DNA of 64,000 bases from NCBI RefSeq assembly GCF_017498525.1, contig NZ_CP071796.1, positions 620,001-684,000 on the forward strand. The letters run 5' to 3'. Shown here one piece after another: positions 9,164-20,517 of this stretch. This stretch comes from Ottowia testudinis (GTDB lineage Bacteria; Pseudomonadota; Gammaproteobacteria; Burkholderiales; Burkholderiaceae_C). The translations under genes were made by a program, and so were the position numbers. The notes beneath the pieces were generated by a model. It saw only the letters and a list, made by a program, of their open reading frames with translations, was not told the DNA's origin and made no database searches. Positions within the stretch are counted from its first letter, which is position 1; every line of letters starts with the position of its first letter.

Positions 9164-9655
9164 ATGCACCCCCCGTTCATCCGCCGCGACACCATGGCCT
9201 GGCAACTGCAGGTGTGGACTTCGTTCGGCATCGCCGTCACGCTGTGTGCGATCGGTCTGGCTTATTTGCCGGGGCGGGATCTGGACCGCGCCTTCATGTT
9301 CATGGGCTACCTGTTCTGCCTGTGCACCAGCTTCGTGCTGTCGAAGTTCGTGCGCGACGGCGAGGCGCCACGCGCCGAAGGCCGCGCGGCCGATACGCCC
9401 ATGTTCCGCTTCGTCGTGTGGGGCGGCTTTGGGCTGGCGATGGCGCTCACCGGCTGGGGCCTGATCCGCATGGACATCAACGACACATACAAGGTCTTTC
9501 TCGGCGTGAGCTGGCTGTACCTGATCACCGGCGCCTTCACGCTGGCCAAGATGCTGCGCGACCGGCAAGAGGCCGACTTGCTCGAAGCGCAATGGCGCGG
9601 CCGCCGCGATGCGCGGGCCCAATTTGAGCAAAAAACGGCTCCAGCGCCCGTCTGA
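9164..9655 (+). CDS. YiaA/YiaB family inner-membrane protein
   Basis: The 163-aa protein has two copies of the YiaA/YiaB two-helix unit. The first is VWTSFGIAVTLCAIGLAYL followed by FMFMGYLFCLCTSFVLSKF (about 15-65); the second is FVVWGGFGLAMALTGWGLI followed by VFLGVSWLYLITGAFTLAKM (about 86-135). The family is of unknown function in the inner membrane. The start at 9164 is chosen because GGAG lies seven bases upstream; two upstream in-frame starts lack this. The last residues (KTAPAPV) and the stop lie within a palindromic repeat copy, so the tail is likely repeat-derived. Confidence 0.85.
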   Translation: MHPPFIRRDTMAWQLQVWTSFGIAVTLCAIGLAYLPGRDLDRAFMFMGYLFCLCTSFVLSKFVRDGEAPRAEGRAADTPMFRFVVWGGFGLAMALTGWGLIRMDINDTYKVFLGVSWLYLITGAFTLAKMLRDRQEADLLEAQWRGRRDARAQFEQKTAPAPV

Positions 9656-9686
9656 AAAGCGCGAGCAGCTATTGATTCAGGAGTTC
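9626..9686. repeat. Palindromic repeat (CPE) copy at yiaA-like 3' end
   Basis: AGCAAAAAACGGCTCCAGCG then AAAGCGCGAGCAGCTATTG. Its tail ATTCAGGAG forms the ribosome binding site of the gene at 9690. Confidence 0.85.
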
Positions 9687-9689
9687 ACC

Positions 9690-10163
9690 ATGACCGCATC
9701 CTCTTTTGATTTGAACGCGCTGCGCCGCGCCACCGCCGCCGTGCTGTGCGCCAGCGCCATGCTGGCGGCGCACCATGCGCAGGCGCAGAGCGAAGTGTCC
9801 GTGGGGCTGTCGATGCTGCCGGTGGCCTCGGTCGTTGGCGCCGCGTCGGTGGCCGGTGCGGCCGCCAGCAGCGTGGTGGCCGTGCCTGCGGCTCTGCTGG
9901 TGAGCGGCGCCGTGCTCACGGTGAAAGCCGTCGAAGTCTCGGCGCGCGGCACCGTGTTCGTGCTGGAGCGCGCCAGCGACGGCGCCGCGGTCAGCGTGGA
10001 GCTGGGCGCGTCGGCGGCCGGCAGCGTGGCGCTGGGCGTGGGCGCCAGCGTGGTGGCGACGGTGATTGCCAGCGGCGTCATCCTGTCGGCCGCGGGCGAG
10101 GTGCTGTGCTTCATCCCCAACGCCATCGGCCGCGCCCTGTTGCACAACGAAAGAATCTTTTGA
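9690..10163 (+). CDS. Secreted Ala/Val/Gly-rich protein of unknown function
   Basis: I do not recognise this gene. The 157-aa product has a signal peptide (ATAAVLCASAMLAAHHAQA, cleavage at about 33). The mature part is built from Ala-Val-Gly-Ser stretches such as SVVGAASVAGAAASSVV and VALGVGASVVATVIASG, with several hydrophobic segments. This suggests a membrane-inserted or beta-rich envelope protein. CAGGAG, lying in the tail of a repeat copy, precedes the ATG. It sits 11 bases before the DUF2145 gene, so the two form an operon and probably act together in the envelope. Confidence 0.75.
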   Translation: MTASSFDLNALRRATAAVLCASAMLAAHHAQAQSEVSVGLSMLPVASVVGAASVAGAAASSVVAVPAALLVSGAVLTVKAVEVSARGTVFVLERASDGAAVSVELGASAAGSVALGVGASVVATVIASGVILSAAGEVLCFIPNAIGRALLHNERIF

Positions 10164-10174
10164 AAGGGCGGCGC

Positions 10175-10981
10175 GTGACACCTCGATTGACTACTATTTT
10201 GATAGCTGCTTGCGCTTTGTTGGCAAGCGCTGCGGCCGCCAACGCGGGGCAACGCTGCGACGCCGCCAAACCCACGCCGCGCGTCATCGAGCGCGGCCTG
10301 AACCTGGCCCAGCGCACCGCCGCCACGCTGGACGCCGAACACCGTCAGCACGGCACGCGCGTGGTGTTGCTGGCGCGCGCCGGGCAGGATCTGACCAAGT
10401 ACGGCCAGCACTGGTCGCACGTCGGCTGGGCCTATCGCACGCCCGAGGGTGTTTGGCGCGTGGTGCACAAGCTCAACGAATGCGGCACCGACCAATCGAT
10501 CGTCGCGCGCCAGGGCCTGGGCGAGTTCTTCTTGGACGACTTGTGGCGCCACGAAGCCGCCTGGGCCGCGCCCCCGCCCGATCTGCAGGATGCGCTATGG
10601 CATCTGTTGCAAGACAACCGCCGCGCGCCGGCGCTGCACCAGCCGCGCTACAGCATGGTCAGCTACGCCTGGGGCACGCGCTATCAACAAAGCAACCAGT
10701 GGGCCATCGAGACGCTGGCGCTGGCGGCCGAGCCCGCCGTGCAGCGGCGCGAGCAGGCGCAGGCCTGGCTCAAGCTGAAGGACTACCGCGCCGCCACGCT
10801 GCGCATCGGCGCGCTCACGCGGCTGGGCGGGCGCATGACGGCGGGCAATGTGGCGTTCGACGACCATCCCAACGCGCAACGCTTTGCCGACCGCATCGAG
10901 ACGGTGACGGCCGACTCGGTGCTGGAGTGGCTGGCGCGCCTGTCGGCCGCAGGCGCCGCGCGGCGCGTGGCCAGCTCGTGA
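10175..10981 (+). CDS. DUF2145 domain secreted protein
   Basis: The 268-aa product matches the DUF2145 family: CGTDQSIVARQGLGEFFLDD and HWSHVGWAYRTPEG are characteristic. Function is unknown; a conserved Cys (KLNECGTD) and His (HWSHVGWA) could suggest a hydrolase, but this is only a guess. The start is GTG at 10175 with AAAGGG upstream, because the upstream ATG-started frame overlaps the preceding gene. The signal peptide is TTILIAACALLASAAAANA, and its core is encoded by a copy of the palindromic repeat (10186-10236). It is co-transcribed with the gene at 9690. Confidence 0.85.
   Translation: MTPRLTTILIAACALLASAAAANAGQRCDAAKPTPRVIERGLNLAQRTAATLDAEHRQHGTRVVLLARAGQDLTKYGQHWSHVGWAYRTPEGVWRVVHKLNECGTDQSIVARQGLGEFFLDDLWRHEAAWAAPPPDLQDALWHLLQDNRRAPALHQPRYSMVSYAWGTRYQQSNQWAIETLALAAEPAVQRREQAQAWLKLKDYRAATLRIGALTRLGGRMTAGNVAFDDHPNAQRFADRIETVTADSVLEWLARLSAAGAARRVASS
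10186..10236. repeat. Palindromic repeat (CPE) copy encoding a signal peptide core
   Basis: TTTTGATAGCTGCTTGCGC with right arm GGCAAGCGC, in frame as ILIAACALLASA in the DUF2145 protein. Confidence 0.85.
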
Positions 10982-11042
10982 ATCAAAACGGGCGCTGGCG
11001 CTGACAAGACAAGCGCGAGCAGCTATCAAAATAAGAGTTCAC
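10981..11042. repeat. Palindromic repeat (CPE) copy, intergenic
   Basis: AAAACGGGCGCTGGCGCT, then CAAGCGCGAGCAGCTATCAA. It directly follows the DUF2145 stop in the gap before the convergent mscS-type gene. Confidence 0.85.
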
Positions 11043-11096
11043 CGGCGCGCGCGATCAGCCCTGCGCAAAGCGGGGGCGGCCGATTCGATGCGGAAA

Positions 11097-12587
11097 TCAA
11101 TCCGCCCGCCCGCTGGGCGCGCGCAGCATGTCCTGGTCGGCCTTGCGGGCGCGCTCCTGGGCGATTTGCGCGTCCAGCTCGGTGTTGGGCGACACATCCC
11201 CTTGCGTGCGCGCCAGCGCCTGCGGATCGACCGGCGCGGCGGCGGGCGGCTCGGGCGGCGGCGCGGCGGCAGGGGCCAGCGCGGCGGGTAGCGGCGCGGT
11301 GTCGTGCGCGCCCTCGGGCACGGCCAGCTGCACGCGGTAGATCGGCTCGGGCAAGTCCATGCCGGCTTCTTCCAGCGCGGTCTTGACCAGGCGGATCGCC
11401 TCGCTGCGGGCCTTGAAGAAATCGGTCTGCCGCTGGTCGACCCAGGCGTAGTAGTTGATGGTGACGGCCGAGTCGCCCACGCGGTCGATCGACGCGCTGG
11501 GCCCCGGGTCGGCCAGCACGCCCTGCATGGCGGCCATGGTGGCCACGCCCAGGTCCTGCGCGGCGCGCAAGTCCTCGCCGTAGCCCACCCCCAGCTGGAA
11601 CGTGAAGCGCCGCCGCGGGTTGTGCGTGAAGTTGAGCAGCACGCCCTTGAACACGGTGGCGTTGGGCAGCCGAAGTTCGTTGCCGTCCAGCGTCATCATC
11701 ACCGTGTTGCGGGTCGACAGCGACACCACCTTGCCCTCGTACGAATCCACCCGCACGTGATCGCCCGGCTCGAACGGCCGCCGCAGGCTGAGCAGGATGC
11801 CCGACAGGTAGTTCTCGGCCATGTCGCGGAAGGCAAAGCCCAGCACGATGCCGACCACGCCGGCCGAGCCGAGCACGGCGGTGACCAGGGCCGTGGCCTC
11901 CAGCAGATCCAGCGCCACCAGCAGGCCCGCCAGCACGAAGCCGGTGCGTATCGCCCGGCGCACCAGCGTGCCCAGGTAAGGGTTGCGGCTGTCCAGCCGC
12001 ACCAGGTGCAGGTGGCCCGCCAGCCAGCGGCCCAGCAGGTTGGCCAGCCACACCACCGCCGCCGCCATCAGCAGCAGCGGCACCAGGGCCACGGTGCGCA
12101 GCAGGCGTTCCTTGGCGACGGTGCCGGTTTCGGCCAGCCGGGCGCCAAAGTCGGTGTGCAGGGTGAGCTGGTTCTCCACCGCCACCACGCCCCCGATGGC
12201 GCCGACCACCTTGGCCGCCAGCTGGCGCGCGTCGTTGTCGGCCACGTGGCCGGTGAGTTCGGCCACCCCCGCGTGCACCGCCGCGCGCACGTTGGTGAAG
12301 GCGGGGTTGCGCGACAGCCGCGCCGTGATGTCGGCCAGGATGCGCTCGTCGCCCTTTTGCGTCTCGTGCGTGGCGCGCTGCACCAGCTTGGGGTCGGCCG
12401 GCGGCGTGCCCGCGTCCGACGCGGCCGAGGCCGGCGCGCTGGCGCGGCCCTTGAGCGCGCCCAGCAGCTCGGCCACGCCCTCTTGCGCGCGCACCGGTGC
12501 CGCGCCGAGCAGGCCGGCCAGCAGCAGCCACCCGATGAGGGCGCGGCGCACGGCGGGCTTCGGAAATGTCATGGTCAAAAAGTGCAT
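11097..12587 (-). CDS. MscS family small-conductance mechanosensitive channel with BON domain
   Basis: This 496-aa inner-membrane protein has a signal-like N-terminus (ALIGWLLLAGLLGAAPVRA), then a BON domain (about 80-150, TNVRAAVHAGVAELTGHV), three membrane helices (about 170-265) and the MscS core: GSAGVVGIVLGFAFRDMAEN (TM3 pore helix), LSLRRPFEPGDHVRV and GNELRLPNATVFKG. The C-terminus is Pro/Ala-rich and low complexity. MscS channels release solutes on hypo-osmotic shock; the BON domain may contact the envelope. Start is uncertain between 12587 and 12572; neither has a strong ribosome site. It lies 32 bases after dacB on the same strand. Confidence 0.88.
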   Translation of the reverse strand: MHFLTMTFPKPAVRRALIGWLLLAGLLGAAPVRAQEGVAELLGALKGRASAPASAASDAGTPPADPKLVQRATHETQKGDERILADITARLSRNPAFTNVRAAVHAGVAELTGHVADNDARQLAAKVVGAIGGVVAVENQLTLHTDFGARLAETGTVAKERLLRTVALVPLLLMAAAVVWLANLLGRWLAGHLHLVRLDSRNPYLGTLVRRAIRTGFVLAGLLVALDLLEATALVTAVLGSAGVVGIVLGFAFRDMAENYLSGILLSLRRPFEPGDHVRVDSYEGKVVSLSTRNTVMMTLDGNELRLPNATVFKGVLLNFTHNPRRRFTFQLGVGYGEDLRAAQDLGVATMAAMQGVLADPGPSASIDRVGDSAVTINYYAWVDQRQTDFFKARSEAIRLVKTALEEAGMDLPEPIYRVQLAVPEGAHDTAPLPAALAPAAAPPPEPPAAAPVDPQALARTQGDVSPNTELDAQIAQERARKADQDMLRAPSGRAD

Positions 12588-12619
12588 CGCGCGATCATGC
12601 CGCAAGCTCCACCGGGCTT

Positions 12620-14341
12620 TCAGCCGTTCTTCCACACCCACTCGATGAACCCGTCCAGCGCTGGCACCGCCGCCGTGGCGCGTTCGCTGTTGACCACGAT
12701 GGCCACCGCCACCATGCGGCCCGAGCGGGCGCGCACGTAGCCGGCCAGCGAGCGCACGCCGGTCAGCGTGCCGGTCTTCAAAAAGGCGTGGCGCTGCGCG
12801 GGCGAACCGTTGAAGCGCTGGCTGAGCGTGCCGTCGGCGCCCGCCACGGGCAGCGAGGCCAGAAACACCTTCTGCACTTTCGGGTCGTTCCAGGCCGCTT
12901 GCAGCAGCTGCACCATGGCCCACACGCTGCCACGCTCGCTGTGCGCCAGGCCCGAGCCGTTGTCGACGCTGGGCGCGTCCTGCGCCAGTCCGAGCTTCTT
13001 GAACCACAGGCCCAGGCGCTGCCGGGCCAGCTGCAGGGTGGAGGTGGTGGGCGAGAAGCCGGGCGCCAGCGACAGCAGCAGGTTGCGCGCCATCAGGTTG
13101 TGGCTGTCCTTGTTGATGGCACGCACCAGCTCGGGCAGCGGCGCCGATTCCAGCGTGGCCCAGGGCTTGCCCGGGTAGGGGCTGGCGGGGGTGCGGGCGC
13201 GCCGCGCGCCGCGCACGGTGGGCGCCGCCCCGTGCCGGTGCAGCAGGGGGCCGTCGAGCTGGCCGCCGGCGGCGTGCCAGGCGCCGGCCACCAGCGCCGC
13301 CGTCAAAGCGCGGCCGGGCGCGGCTTCCAGCGTGAGGGTGCCGGGGCAGCGCGGCGACCACTGGCCGCTGACGACGACGCGGCCCACGGGCGGCACCGGC
13401 ACTGCCGAGGCGGCGCGCGCGGTCGAGGCGGCATCGGCTGGCGGCGCGGCTGTCGCCTCGCCCGAGGGCGCACTGGCACCTGTCGCGGGCGGCATCGACA
13501 CCGGAAAGACGGGCGAGGGCGTGACTTCGGGCGCCGGTGCCCGCGCTGGCCGTGCGGCAGGCTGGCCCGGGGCGGGCGCTGGCGCGGGCTCGAACCGCGG
13601 CTGCGCCGTGCACTCCCGGCTGCCGCTGAGCTGGTTGACCAGCTCGATTTGGCCCAGCGGCGGGTCGAACGTGGCCCCCAGCGCGCCGCCATCGCCCGCG
13701 CGCAGCCTGATCTGAAAGCGGCTGTCCTCCAACACGAAGGCGTCGGGCCAGGCGTGGTGCGGGTGGCCGGCTTCGGGCACGGGGGTGTTGGCGTGGTCTT
13801 TTTCGGCCAGGCGGAACAGGCTCTGGTCGAGCACGATCTGGCCTTGCACGTGGGACAGGCCCTGCCGGCGCAGGCGCTTGAACCAGTCGACGAGCCGCGC
13901 GCTGTCCAGCGTGGCGTCGCCGCCGCCCACCAGGATCAGATCGCCCGCCAGCCGGCCGTCCTGCGGCGCGGCGGTCAGCCAGGCGCGCGTGCGCCAGCGA
14001 AAGCTGCCGGGCAGCGTCTGCAGGCTGGCCAGCGTGGTGATGACTTTGGTGGTCGAAGCCAGCGTGAAGGCCAGCTTCTCGTTGTGCGAGATCAGCAGCG
14101 GCGCGCCGGGGGCCAGCGGCTGCGCCAGCAGGGCGGCTTCGGATTCCTTGACGCCGGCTTTTTGCAGCGCGGCCCAGACTTCGGACGCGTCGGCTGCCGG
14201 GGTGGATGCAGCTGCAAGGGCGGGGGAGGCAGCGGCCGGGGGCGGCGTTTGTGCCGCAGCCGGCGCCAGCAGCGCGCCTGCCCATGCCAGCGCGGTTAGC
14301 GCGCGCGACGGCTGATCACGCAGAAGCGTCCGAATGCTCAT
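12620..14341 (-). CDS. dacB: D-alanyl-D-alanine carboxypeptidase/endopeptidase (PBP4 type, peptidase S13)
   Basis: DacB trims and cleaves peptidoglycan cross-links in the periplasm. Signal peptide is at 12-30 (ALTALAWAGALLAPAAA). The penicillin-binding motifs are STTK (Ser96), SHN in DSHNLMARNLL (about 400) and KTG in FLKTGTLTG (about 535). At 573 aa it is longer than usual because of a Pro/Ala-rich stretch (about 250-330) inside the central domain. It starts at 14341, where a palindromic repeat directly abuts the ATG and leaves no obvious Shine-Dalgarno sequence. It is followed by the mscS-type gene on the same strand. Confidence 0.93.
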   Translation of the reverse strand: MSIRTLLRDQPSRALTALAWAGALLAPAAAQTPPPAAASPALAAASTPAADASEVWAALQKAGVKESEAALLAQPLAPGAPLLISHNEKLAFTLASTTKVITTLASLQTLPGSFRWRTRAWLTAAPQDGRLAGDLILVGGGDATLDSARLVDWFKRLRRQGLSHVQGQIVLDQSLFRLAEKDHANTPVPEAGHPHHAWPDAFVLEDSRFQIRLRAGDGGALGATFDPPLGQIELVNQLSGSRECTAQPRFEPAPAPAPGQPAARPARAPAPEVTPSPVFPVSMPPATGASAPSGEATAAPPADAASTARAASAVPVPPVGRVVVSGQWSPRCPGTLTLEAAPGRALTAALVAGAWHAAGGQLDGPLLHRHGAAPTVRGARRARTPASPYPGKPWATLESAPLPELVRAINKDSHNLMARNLLLSLAPGFSPTTSTLQLARQRLGLWFKKLGLAQDAPSVDNGSGLAHSERGSVWAMVQLLQAAWNDPKVQKVFLASLPVAGADGTLSQRFNGSPAQRHAFLKTGTLTGVRSLAGYVRARSGRMVAVAIVVNSERATAAVPALDGFIEWVWKNG

Positions 14342-14392
14342 GAATTAATAGCTGCCTGCGCTTGTCCGGCAAGCGCTAAGGGCAAATTTTGT
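14341..14392. repeat. Palindromic repeat (CPE) copy abutting dacB start
   Basis: TTAATAGCTGCCTGCGCTTG then GGCAAGCGC. It forms the immediate upstream region of dacB. Confidence 0.85.
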
Positions 14393-14427
14393 TGCAGATT
14401 CTGCAACGCGCGCGGGGCGCGCCGCGC

Positions 14428-15660
<1,233 letters not shown>

Positions 15661-15702
15661 TCAAGGTCGAAGGCGGGCGCACAGGGCGCAAGCTGACGGC
15701 TT

Positions 15703-15762
15703 GGTTGCTATATAAAAAGTAGCTGCTCGCGCTTGATCAGCGGGCTATGGGTCTAAAAAAAC
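15703..15762. repeat. Palindromic repeat (CPE) copy between queA and tgt
   Basis: TATAAAAAGTAGCTGCTCGC followed by GCTTGATCAGCGGGCTATGG. The right arm is degenerate. Confidence 0.75.
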
Positions 15763-15775
15763 TTCGATCCACCCA

Positions 15776-16804
15776 TCAGCGCATGCGCGGCAGCAACATC
15801 GCGTCGCCGTAGCTGAAGAAGCGGTAGCGCTGCGCGATAGCGTGCGCATACAGCGCCATCACGCGCTCGTAACCGGCCAACGCGCTGACCAGCATCATCA
15901 GCGTGCTGCGCGGCAGGTGGAAGTTGGTGACGAGCGCATCGACCACCTTGAAGTCGAAGCCCGGCGTGATGAAGATGCCGGTGTCACCGCTCACCGCGCC
16001 GCTGGCCGCCCACGATTCCAGGGTGCGCACGCTGGTGGTGCCGACGGCCACTACGCGGCCGCCGCGCGCGCGGCAGCCGGCAATCGCCTGCGCCGTTTCC
16101 GGCGGCACGTGGTAGCGCTCGCGGTGCATCACGTGTTCGGCCAGGCTCTCCGTCTTGACGGGCTGAAAGGTGCCGGCGCCCACGTGCAGCGTGACAAAGG
16201 CGCGCTGCACGCCGCGCGCGGCTAGGGCGGCCAGCAGCGCGTCGTCAAAGTGCAGTGCGGCGGTGGGCGCGGCCACGGCGCCGGGGTGGCGGGCAAACAC
16301 GGTCTGGTAGCGCGATGCGTCCTCGGCCTCGTCGGCGTGGGTGATGTACGGCGGCAGTGGCACGTGGCCGTGCGCGGCCATCAGCGCATACGCATCGCCC
16401 GACAGGCGCAGGTGGAACAGTGGCCCATCGGCCTGCGGCCAGCGGCCGAGCAGCGTGGCTTCAAACCCGCCCGCCATGCGCAGCACGGTGCCGGCGCGCG
16501 GCTTCTTACTCACCTTCATGTGCGCGGCCACGGTGCCATCGGGCAGGACGCGCTCGATCAGCAGTTCGAGCTTGCCGCCGCTGGGCTTCTCGCCATAGAG
16601 GCGCGCCTTGACCACCTGCGTGTCGTTGAAGATCAGCAGATCGCCCGGCCGCAGCAGCGTGGGCAGGTCACGAAAGCCGCGGTCCACGGGCGCGTCGCCG
16701 CTGCCGTCCAGCAGGCGCGAGCCGCTGCGCTCGGGCGCCGGGTGCTGGGCGATGAGCTCGGGCGGCAGAGCGAAGTCGAAGTCGCTCGTGGTGAATGTGC
16801 GCAT
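15776..16804 (-). CDS. queA: S-adenosylmethionine:tRNA ribosyltransferase-isomerase
   Basis: QueA moves the ribosyl of SAM onto preQ1-tRNA to make epoxyqueuosine. The 342-aa product shows [20 protein letters not shown] (about 9-28), [19 protein letters not shown] (about 54), [14 protein letters not shown] (about 149), TAALHFD (about 180), [12 protein letters not shown] (about 205) and [19 protein letters not shown] (about 290), all diagnostic. The start at 16804 gives [11 protein letters not shown]. Upstream lies a MITE, so the queA promoter must be within about 20 bases plus the element, or in the element itself. Confidence 0.97.
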   Translation of the reverse strand: MRTFTTSDFDFALPPELIAQHPAPERSGSRLLDGSGDAPVDRGFRDLPTLLRPGDLLIFNDTQVVKARLYGEKPSGGKLELLIERVLPDGTVAAHMKVSKKPRAGTVLRMAGGFEATLLGRWPQADGPLFHLRLSGDAYALMAAHGHVPLPPYITHADEAEDASRYQTVFARHPGAVAAPTAALHFDDALLAALAARGVQRAFVTLHVGAGTFQPVKTESLAEHVMHRERYHVPPETAQAIAGCRARGGRVVAVGTTSVRTLESWAASGAVSGDTGIFITPGFDFKVVDALVTNFHLPRSTLMMLVSALAGYERVMALYAHAIAQRYRFFSYGDAMLLPRMR

Positions 16805-16822
16805 GGTGCTTGAGGGCTGGAT

Positions 16823-17092
16823 TAGGGCCTGTTCACGTTATTTTTCGGCGCGCGAACCTGCTTAAAACGGCGTCAATCGAGGCGTGCGACGAAGCTCAGA
16901 CTGGGCGTTTGCGCAAGGAGCGCAACGAAGAGTGACGCCGTTTTAAGCAGGTTCCCTCTGGGTTGCGATCAAAAAAGCCATCGCCTGCGTTGCCATCCTT
17001 GCCAAGGTGCCTACCTTGGCTGCGGCCGGCGCCTTGGCGAGTGGCCTTTTTGCCTCGCAACGCGCGTCGAAAAATAACGTGAACAGGCCCTA
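16823..17092. mobile_element. MITE-like element with 33-bp terminal inverted repeats
   Basis: The left end TTAGGGCCTGTTCACGTTAT (16823 on) and the right end ending at 17092 are inverted repeats of 33 bp with one mismatch. Inside, a perfect 21-bp inverted repeat joins 16854-16874 and 16934-16954 (AACCTGCTTAAAACGGCG core). The 270-bp element has no convincing protein and fills most of the queA-recG gap (16805-17127). TA at both ends fits an IS630/Tc1-type target, but parentage is inferred. Confidence 0.85.
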
Positions 17093-17127
17093 AGCCCGTG
17101 CCAAGAGGAGAAGGGCAGAATTGTCCC

Positions 17128-19296
<2,169 letters not shown>

Positions 19297-19338
19297 ACCC
19301 ACACGGCCAGCGCCATAGTGCCGCGAAGGAATTACCCC

Positions 19339-19620
19339 ATGCTCGATCAATTCGTGAAGATGACACAACGGATCATTGCCGAAGACGGATTCGACAACTA
19401 TCTGCCCACCTTGCTGCTGCCCGCCAAACGAGAGATCCGCGTGCTGGACGACGTGGGCGACGGCGCCGGGCCCACGCTGGGCATCACAGACTGGCTGTCC
19501 GAGCAGGTGCAGCCGGACGAGGATTTCCTGGTCGCCTTTCGCGCTGACAATGCGCACTTCATGGTGGTGGGGCGCATTGACGGCCAAGAGTGCCAGCAGC
19601 TTTGTCCGGCTGGGGCTTGA
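19339..19620 (+). CDS. Small cytosolic protein of unknown function
   Basis: I do not recognise this 93-aa protein. It is acidic, without signal peptide or membrane segments. It begins MLDQFVKMTQRIIAEDGFDN, then IREIRVLDD-type strands and SEQVQPDEDFLVAFRADNAHF. The alternation of strands suggests a small alpha/beta fold. AAGGA sits nine bases before the ATG at 19339, supporting translation. It lies 42 bases after recG in the same direction and may be co-transcribed. Functional links are unknown. Confidence 0.65.
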   Translation: MLDQFVKMTQRIIAEDGFDNYLPTLLLPAKREIRVLDDVGDGAGPTLGITDWLSEQVQPDEDFLVAFRADNAHFMVVGRIDGQECQQLCPAGA

Positions 19621-19686
19621 TGGGTGTTTCAATCCCGCATCTGCAACTGATGAATACGTTCGCAACGCATGGACGGCGTCCCTGCC

Positions 19687-20355
19687 TCAACGCCCGTTGT
19701 TCTCTGTCGACGTAGGCACCAGGTCTAATCGAATCAACTCGGTGCGCTTCGATTCTTGCGGCAGGCCGTTCGGCAGCCTGAACTCCTCGATCAATTTGAT
19801 CGCTCGCTTTACTCTTGGCGCGTACCAGCGTGTTTCGGTAAGTCTGCCATTCCACGGCGGATTGCTCCAGCGCCCCTCTCCCTCAATACGATAGGCTAGG
19901 AACTCACCTGCTGGCACTTGGATACGCTCCAACGCTGCCACCCGACGCTTCATCTGCTGCAGGACGGTTTGCCCTTCGAACTCCACCGACCATTCGGATG
20001 ACCAAACTTTGCCGACGGCAAGAGGAAACTCATAGGCCTTTTCGTCCCGCTTGCCGACATTGCGAGGCCAGGGATTCAATTGCGCATCCAGCCGGCCTTG
20101 TCGCGTGGAAGCTGCTCCTCCGTTGCCATCGAACTCGTTTTCGAGCAGGTACCCACCACTGATGACCTGTTTTACCCGTGAAATGGTCCTTCCTCGGCTG
20201 AGGCCAGTGAGTCCGTCGAATTGCTCGTGCGTCCAGGTGTCTCCGACTTGCAGCACCGGTACCTGCTCAGCGCTTCCTGACGTGGCGATGGGGTCCTGCG
20301 CTCGTGCCAATACGCTGATAACACACAGACAACACAGCGTCAGGAATCGATGCAT
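19687..20355 (-). CDS. Secreted protein of unknown function, lower-GC gene
   Basis: I do not recognise this 222-aa protein. It has a signal peptide (FLTLCCLCVISVLARA, cleavage before QDP at about 19). The mature part is a likely beta-rich domain: LQVGDTWTHEQFDG, then ISGGYLLENEF, FPLAVGKVWSSEWSVEF and IQVPAGEFLAYRIEGEG. This pattern (QVGDTW, VGKxW, VPAGxF) is seen in several exported proteins of unknown role. GGAG precedes the ATG at 20355. Its base composition is visibly less GC-rich than its neighbours, pointing to later acquisition between recG and oxyR. It is divergent from oxyR. Confidence 0.7.
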   Translation of the reverse strand: MHRFLTLCCLCVISVLARAQDPIATSGSAEQVPVLQVGDTWTHEQFDGLTGLSRGRTISRVKQVISGGYLLENEFDGNGGAASTRQGRLDAQLNPWPRNVGKRDEKAYEFPLAVGKVWSSEWSVEFEGQTVLQQMKRRVAALERIQVPAGEFLAYRIEGEGRWSNPPWNGRLTETRWYAPRVKRAIKLIEEFRLPNGLPQESKRTELIRLDLVPTSTENNGR

Positions 20356-20517
20356 GGGATGCTCCAAGTCTTGAGTAAATTGTGCGACCATGAATTATCG
20401 ACTCATGCGCAGAGAATATGAGCACATGAATACAGAGCGGCGCTCTCGCGCAGGCATTGGATCGCACTCGCCAAATGCTGGTCTCCTAATCGAATTTCTT
20501 TGGGGGAGGCCATTATC

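Noticed and set aside
11097-14285. Apparent 1062-aa fusion of MscS with upstream sequence
   Set aside because: The upstream part is an off-frame reading of dacB; signal peptide and family alignment place the start near 12587.
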